Source of the DNA: Viridibacillus sp050279675
GTDB taxonomy: Bacteria > Bacillota > Bacilli > Bacillales_A > Planococcaceae
Assembly (NCBI RefSeq): GCF_050279675.1
Contig: NZ_JBNNUK010000003.1
Coordinates: forward strand, 124,001 to 188,000
Direction of reading: 5' to 3'
Length of the DNA stretch: 64,000 nucleotides
Below, in pieces: positions 59,981 through 64,000 of the stretch. The notes beneath the pieces are model-generated. The model ran no database searches. It saw only the letters and a list, made by a program, of their open reading frames with translations, and was not told the DNA's origin. Positions within the stretch are counted from its first letter, which is position 1. Each line of letters opens with the position of its first letter. Position numbers and translations under genes: made by a program.

Positions 59981-61096
59981 TTATCTTTCGTTTACAGGTA
60001 CATATTTTTGCATTCCTGGTCCAACATACTCTGCACGTGGACGAATTAAACGATTGTTAGCATATTGTTCTAAAATGTGAGCTACCCATCCAGATACGCG
60101 TGAAACCGCGAAGATTGGAGTGAATAAATCGTGATCGATACCTAAAGAGTGGTATACAGATGCTGAATAGAAATCTACGTTTGGTGGTAGATTTTTTTGT
60201 CCAGTCACCATTTCATGGATTTTCACTGACATTTCGTAATATTCTGGTTGACCAGTTAATTTAGTTAACTTCTCAGACATAACTTTTAAGTGCGGCGCAC
60301 GTGGATCACCTTTACGGTATACGCGGTGTCCGAAGCCCATGATTTTAACTTTGTTAGCTAATTTATCGTTAATATAATCTTCAACTTTATCAACTGAACC
60401 GATTTCAGAAAGCATTTTCATTACTTGTTCGTTAGCGCCACCATGTAAAGGACCTTTAAGTGCGCCAATTGCAGCTGTAACACCTGAATATACATCAGAT
60501 AATGTAGCTACACATACACGAGCAGTAAATGTAGATGCATTTAATTCGTGGTCAGCATGTAATACTAATGCTTTGTTGAATGCTTCAACAGCGATTGCTT
60601 CTGGTTCTTTACCAGATAACATATAAAGGAAGTTTGCAGCGTAACTTAACTCTTTTTTAGGTGCTACCGGTTCTAAACCTGCACGAATACGAGAGAAAGC
60701 AGTTACAACAGTAGAAATTCTAGCTTGCAATTTGATTGCTTTACGATAGTTTGCATCGTCAGACATATCCTCAGCATCTTCATCATATAAAGCTAGTAAG
60801 GAAACTGCTGTGCGTAATGCAGCCATTGGGTGAACAGATTTGATGTCATAAGTTTTAAAGTGATCTAATACCGCTTGTGGCACTTCCATATTGTCAGCTA
60901 ATTGTTGTTTCAATTCAGCTAATTCGTCTGCTTTAGGAAGACGTGTGTGCCATAGTAAGTAAATTACCTCTTCAAAAGATGCATTGTCTGCTAAGTCATC
61001 AATATTGTAGCCAACATATGTAAGAGTATCATCAATAATAGAACTGATTTTAGTCTCTGCTGCTACGACACCTTCTAATCCGCGTGTTGCTGTCAT
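59981..61096 (-). CDS. citZ: Citrate synthase
   Basis: 371 residues from the ATG at 61096, after AAGGAGCG. Seven extra codons up to 61117 have no site. The short-type citrate synthase has GPLHGGANE, the catalytic His in MGFGHRVYRKGDPR, and the Asp in NVDFYSASVY. It condenses acetyl-CoA and oxaloacetate. First gene of the citZ-icd-mdh operon. A consensus promoter lies upstream. Confidence 0.96.
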   Translation of the reverse strand: MTATRGLEGVVAAETKISSIIDDTLTYVGYNIDDLADNASFEEVIYLLWHTRLPKADELAELKQQLADNMEVPQAVLDHFKTYDIKSVHPMAALRTAVSLLALYDEDAEDMSDDANYRKAIKLQARISTVVTAFSRIRAGLEPVAPKKELSYAANFLYMLSGKEPEAIAVEAFNKALVLHADHELNASTFTARVCVATLSDVYSGVTAAIGALKGPLHGGANEQVMKMLSEIGSVDKVEDYINDKLANKVKIMGFGHRVYRKGDPRAPHLKVMSEKLTKLTGQPEYYEMSVKIHEMVTGQKNLPPNVDFYSASVYHSLGIDHDLFTPIFAVSRVSGWVAHILEQYANNRLIRPRAEYVGPGMQKYVPVNER

Positions 61097-61202
61097 AATA
61101 TATCGCTCCTTCTCCAATTGTATTAGATAACATTTACAAAATTACATAAATGCAACCTACGTTTTTTCGATATGAACCTATAACTAAATCGCTTACATTG
61201 CT

Positions 61203-61231
61203 ATTATAATAAATTTTGACGGCTTTGTGAA
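61203..61231 (-). promoter_or_regulatory. Sigma-A type promoter of citZ-icd-mdh
   Basis: On the minus strand TTCACA, 17 bases and TATAAT lie about 105 bases upstream of the citZ ATG. Confidence 0.7.
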
Positions 61232-61345
61232 TGAAAAGGCTGTATTTCATTTGAAAAACAAAATTTAGACAGAAATATCGTATTTTGTAGAAAAAAATAA
61301 ACATTAACTAGGATGAAAAAATCACATTTTTTAAAGGATGATGTT

Positions 61346-62320
61346 TTGTTACAAGAAAAAATCAAAAAATCCACAATGTATCGAATCCAATTATCCATAC
61401 TAATTGCTCTACTTTTAGTGTTGTGTTGGTTAGTTTTACCTGTATCTCTAGCGATTTTAACGGCTTATTTCGCATATCCATTACTAAAGTATTTAATCTC
61501 AATATTAAAACTGCCTCGATGGCTCGCAGCATTAACTACTGAAGTTATTATTTTATCCATTTTTATCGCAACTATACTATTTTTAATTTCTGTTTTAATC
61601 GAAACTTTACCAGAGATTAAACGCATAATTACACAAGTTGAGTTTTTCTCCAATATGCAATCAATGCTACTACTTAATATACAAGAGAAATTTGTTTCCC
61701 TAGTAGATATGGCTATGGAGTCGCTCGTAAATATTGTGCAATCCACCTTCCATAATCTAATTAATTTTACTTTTTATCTAGTAGCCTTGTATTTTGCTTT
61801 ATATGAAACAAGCAGGAATAGATTATGGTTTTTTATCTATTTACCTGCTCGCTTTAGAAAACCTATTCAACGTGTTTATGAAGAAGCTTCTCAATTATTC
61901 GGTTATTTTCTGTCAGTAGAATTACGTTTATTACTCCTGACATTTGCTCTTTTATCTGTAGGCTTAATGGTACTTGGCTTTTCATTTCCCGTTGGAAAAG
62001 CATTACTCATCTCTGTAGCAGATAGCCTTCCCTTTTTAGGAATCGGTATCTTCCTAATTCCAATGAGTATATATTTTTTTATAACAGGTAATCACTTACT
62101 TTGCATATATTTATTGATTCTCTATGCGGTAATTCAGCTTTCAAGACAATTCGCTGAATCGTATATGTGGGCATCAACTTTACATATCCGTTCCATTCAC
62201 GCGTTTATGATAAGTGCCATTAGTTTATTACTCTTTGGCATCGCAGGTATTTTAATTAGTCCATTCTTATTGTTACTTGCTGTAAAATTAAGAAATCATC
62301 CTATTTTTGCACCAAAATAA
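61346..62320 (+). CDS. ytvI: AI-2E family membrane transporter (YtvI-like)
   Basis: 324 residues from the TTG at 61346, seven bases after AAAGGATG. The ATG at 61313 has no space for a ribosome site, though it would add 11 residues. Seven to eight hydrophobic helices and the late LPFLGIGIFLIPMS, with the closing FGIAGILISPFLLLL, fit the AI-2E/YtvI family, whose members export or exchange diverse solutes. The ytvI position between fxsA and citZ is that of Bacillus subtilis. It converges with fxsA, overlapping it by 20 bases. Confidence 0.82.
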   Translation: MLQEKIKKSTMYRIQLSILIALLLVLCWLVLPVSLAILTAYFAYPLLKYLISILKLPRWLAALTTEVIILSIFIATILFLISVLIETLPEIKRIITQVEFFSNMQSMLLLNIQEKFVSLVDMAMESLVNIVQSTFHNLINFTFYLVALYFALYETSRNRLWFFIYLPARFRKPIQRVYEEASQLFGYFLSVELRLLLLTFALLSVGLMVLGFSFPVGKALLISVADSLPFLGIGIFLIPMSIYFFITGNHLLCIYLLILYAVIQLSRQFAESYMWASTLHIRSIHAFMISAISLLLFGIAGILISPFLLLLAVKLRNHPIFAPK

Positions 62321-62690
62321 CTTGACCGTTTTTCATCTTTTTACGTAACCAATAATAAAGAATTGGTTTAAAGAGATTTCTTGTGGGACCAAAGACCAAA
62401 AGAAGACCAATAATATCAGATACAAAACCTGGCAAGACTAAAAACAATCCACCAGTAAATATAAGTAAACCATTAATCATGGCATTACCTGGTGGTTGTC
62501 CACTTTGTATTGCTTGTTGAATATCCTTAAAAGCTTTAACTCCTTGGGTTTTAGCTAAATAGATTCCTAATATACCTGTGACAATAATTAAGACTAGCGT
62601 ATACATGGCACCAATTAGTTTTCCAGATATTAATACAACCGCAATTTCAATTATAGGAATCAATAATAGAAATAATAGAATTTTACGCAA
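62301..62690 (-). CDS. fxsA: FxsA family membrane protein
   Basis: 129 residues from the TTG at 62690, six bases after AGAGGTG. A GTG three codons earlier lies inside the site. MRKILLFLLLIPIIEI and the TGILGIYLAKTQGVKAF loop, GNAMINGLLIFTGGLFLVLPGFVSDIIG, and the cytoplasmic basic tail mark FxsA (YtwI). Its overproduction helps cells against phage F exclusion in Escherichia coli; its ordinary role is unknown. It is next to pyk, as in Bacillus subtilis. Confidence 0.85.
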   Translation of the reverse strand: MRKILLFLLLIPIIEIAVVLISGKLIGAMYTLVLIIVTGILGIYLAKTQGVKAFKDIQQAIQSGQPPGNAMINGLLIFTGGLFLVLPGFVSDIIGLLLVFGPTRNLFKPILYYWLRKKMKNGQVILVQK

Positions 62691-62706
62691 TTTATCCACC
62701 TCTTTT

Positions 62707-62748
62707 TAAAAAACAACCTCAGCTCGAATACGCTGAGGTTGTTTTTTT
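62707..62748. terminator. Terminator of pyk
   Basis: On the minus strand AACAACCTCAGC and GCTGAGGTTGTT pair around eight bases and are flanked by A and T runs. It lies between pyk and fxsA. Confidence 0.9.
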
Positions 62749-62753
62749 ATTTA

Positions 62754-64000
62754 TTACAAAATACTTGAACGTCCGTAGTAGATAACTCCAGATACTGCAT
62801 CGATTGATAACTCTTGTCCATCACTTATCATTGTTGTAGCGTCTTTTACACCCACAATAACAGGAATACCTAGACTTAAGCCAACAACTGCAGCATGACT
62901 TGTTAATCCACCTTCTTCAGTAATTAACCCTGCGCATTTAGAGATAGCTGGCATCATATCACGATCAGAACCAATCGTTACAATAATTTTACCTTCAGTA
63001 TCTTGCGCTAGTGCTTGCTCAGCATTTCTGACAACTAAAGCTTTACCTATAGCAGCAGATTTACCAATTCCTTGACCTTTAGTAAGCATATCGCCAATTA
63101 CATGAACTTTCATCAAGTTTGTCGTACCTGCTTCACCTACTGGCACACCAGCTGTAATTACAACTAGATCACCGTGGTGAACATAGCCTTTGTTCAAACT
63201 TTCTTGAACAGTTAGCTCTAAAATTTCATCCGTTGAACTTACTTTTGGTCCAACGATAGGGAACACACCCCATACAAGTGCTAATTTGCGACATGTTTGT
63301 TCTGATGATGTAACTGAAATAATCGGTACACCTGGACGATACTTGGCGATCATACGTGCTGTATGGCCACTCTCAGTAGGTGCCAAAATAGCTGAAACTT
63401 GTAAGTTAAGTGAAGTGTAAGCAACTGCTTGGCTAATTGCCTCAGTCATGCTAGCACCTTTTTCACGGCTACGTTTACTAACGATTGCACGGTGATCCAA
63501 TGAATCCTCTATGCGATTAGCAATTTTATACATTGTTTTTACAGATTCTACAGGATAAAGTCCAGCTGCTGTTTCACCAGAAAGCATGATTGCATCTGTA
63601 CCATCTAAGATCGCATTTGCTACGTCACTTGCTTCAGCTCGAGTAGGACGAGGATTACGCTGCATTGAATCCAGCATTTGTGTCGCTGTAATAACCGGTT
63701 TTCCTACTGTGTTACATTTTTGGATTAGATTTTTTTGAACAATCGGTACTTCTTCTGCTGGAATTTCAACTCCAAGGTCACCACGAGCAACCATTAAACC
63801 GTCGGAAACTTGAATGATTTCATCGATATTATCGACACCTTCTTGATTCTCGATTTTCGGAATAATTTGGATATGTCCACCGTTATTATTTTCTAACAAC
63901 TCACGGATTTCCAATACATCTGATGAACGACGCACAAATGAAGCAGCGATAAAGTCTACACCTTGTTCGATACCAAATAGTATATCTTGTGCATCCTTAT
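62754..64000 (-). CDS. pyk: Pyruvate kinase (N-terminal part beyond window)
   Basis: About 415 codons are present. The gene continues past the right edge, so the start and most of the catalytic barrel are missing. Visible are the end of the barrel (GLMVARGDLGVEIP, ATQMLDSM, RAEASDVANAILDGTDA), the regulatory C-domain, and an extra domain of about 110 residues with TSHAAVVGLSLGIPVIVG. This last one is the PEP-utiliser-like extension with the His of its active-site motif, known in Bacillus pyruvate kinases. It makes ATP and pyruvate from PEP. A frame start seen at 63935 is internal. Confidence 0.95.
   Translation of the reverse strand, partial: KDAQDILFGIEQGVDFIAASFVRRSSDVLEIRELLENNNGGHIQIIPKIENQEGVDNIDEIIQVSDGLMVARGDLGVEIPAEEVPIVQKNLIQKCNTVGKPVITATQMLDSMQRNPRPTRAEASDVANAILDGTDAIMLSGETAAGLYPVESVKTMYKIANRIEDSLDHRAIVSKRSREKGASMTEAISQAVAYTSLNLQVSAILAPTESGHTARMIAKYRPGVPIISVTSSEQTCRKLALVWGVFPIVGPKVSSTDEILELTVQESLNKGYVHHGDLVVITAGVPVGEAGTTNLMKVHVIGDMLTKGQGIGKSAAIGKALVVRNAEQALAQDTEGKIIVTIGSDRDMMPAISKCAGLITEEGGLTSHAAVVGLSLGIPVIVGVKDATTMISDGQELSIDAVSGVIYYGRSSIL

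Noticed and set aside
1..64000. CRISPR arrays, tRNA or rRNA genes, phage or intact insertion sequences
   Set aside because: No regular spacer repeats, cloverleaf genes, rRNA segments, transposase or phage structural genes were seen while reading both strands.

Overview
This window is a piece of the core chromosome of a low-GC, endospore-forming member of the Bacillales. The gene order resembles Bacillus subtilis: pyk-fxsA-ytvI-citZ-icd-mdh-phoPR-polA-mutM-coaE-gapB-nrdR-dnaB-dnaI-thrS-infC-rpmI-rplT, then ysdA-ysdB-ysdC, then sspI-ysgA-pheST-rnhC-zapA-cvpA-polX-mutS2-yshE. The ribosome binding sites (AAGGAGG type), the T-box leaders, the spore protein SspI and the AT-rich composition all agree. 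Details such as a PhoR without a PDC-sized sensor domain and the absence of ytaF, speD and glcF homologues suggest the Planococcaceae/Caryophanaceae side (Lysinibacillus- or Solibacillus-like). That placement is inference. Most genes lie on the minus strand.

Layout. 1-2.6 kb: the start of a secreted glucosaminidase with SH3b repeats (cut by the left edge) and a 26-residue membrane peptide. 2.6-9 kb: yshE, mutS2, polX, cvpA, zapA and divergent rnhC (repair, replication, division). 9-11 kb: a YxlEFG-like ABC exporter. 11-15.7 kb: pheT-pheS under a T-box, and ysgA. 15.7-21.3 kb: an MDR oxidoreductase, sspI, a CwlO-like endopeptidase with a candidate WalR box, a GlcD-like flavoenzyme and a BASS-family transporter. 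21.3-21.6 kb: a GC-rich palindromic repeat. 21.6-28.3 kb: an accessory block with a glycosidase-like lipoprotein, a two-component system, a metallophosphoesterase and argF. 28.3-30.8 kb: the ysdC/dUTPase/ysdB/ysdA group. 30.9-40.5 kb: a second accessory block with a GH25 lysozyme, a decayed zone, a complete branched-chain amino acid ABC transporter, pseudogene fragments, and the hmp/nsrR nitric-oxide pair. 40.6-49 kb: rplT-rpmI-infC with an L20 leader, an iron-type alcohol dehydrogenase, thrS with a T-box, dnaI, dnaB and nrdR. 49-64 kb: gapB with a CcpN-like operator pair, coaE-mutM-polA, phoPR, a MaoC protein, the TCA genes mdh-icd-citZ, ytvI, fxsA and the 3' part of pyk.

The most interesting material is regulatory. 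A 42-base element (33 of 42 identical) sits upstream of both the glycosidase-like lipoprotein gene and the metallophosphoesterase gene, flanking the two-component system between them. It contains TGT(A/C)AC-N5-(C/T)GTAAC direct repeats typical of OmpR-family regulators. The histidine kinase of that system appears to start at a rare ATT codon overlapping the regulator's stop. Other notable elements are a nested palindrome between the amino-acid binding protein and its permeases, a structured thrS leader segment behind the T-box terminator, tandem terminators between phoR and polA, and a CcpN-type inverted operator pair at gapB. No CRISPR array, tRNA, rRNA, phage or intact insertion sequence was seen.
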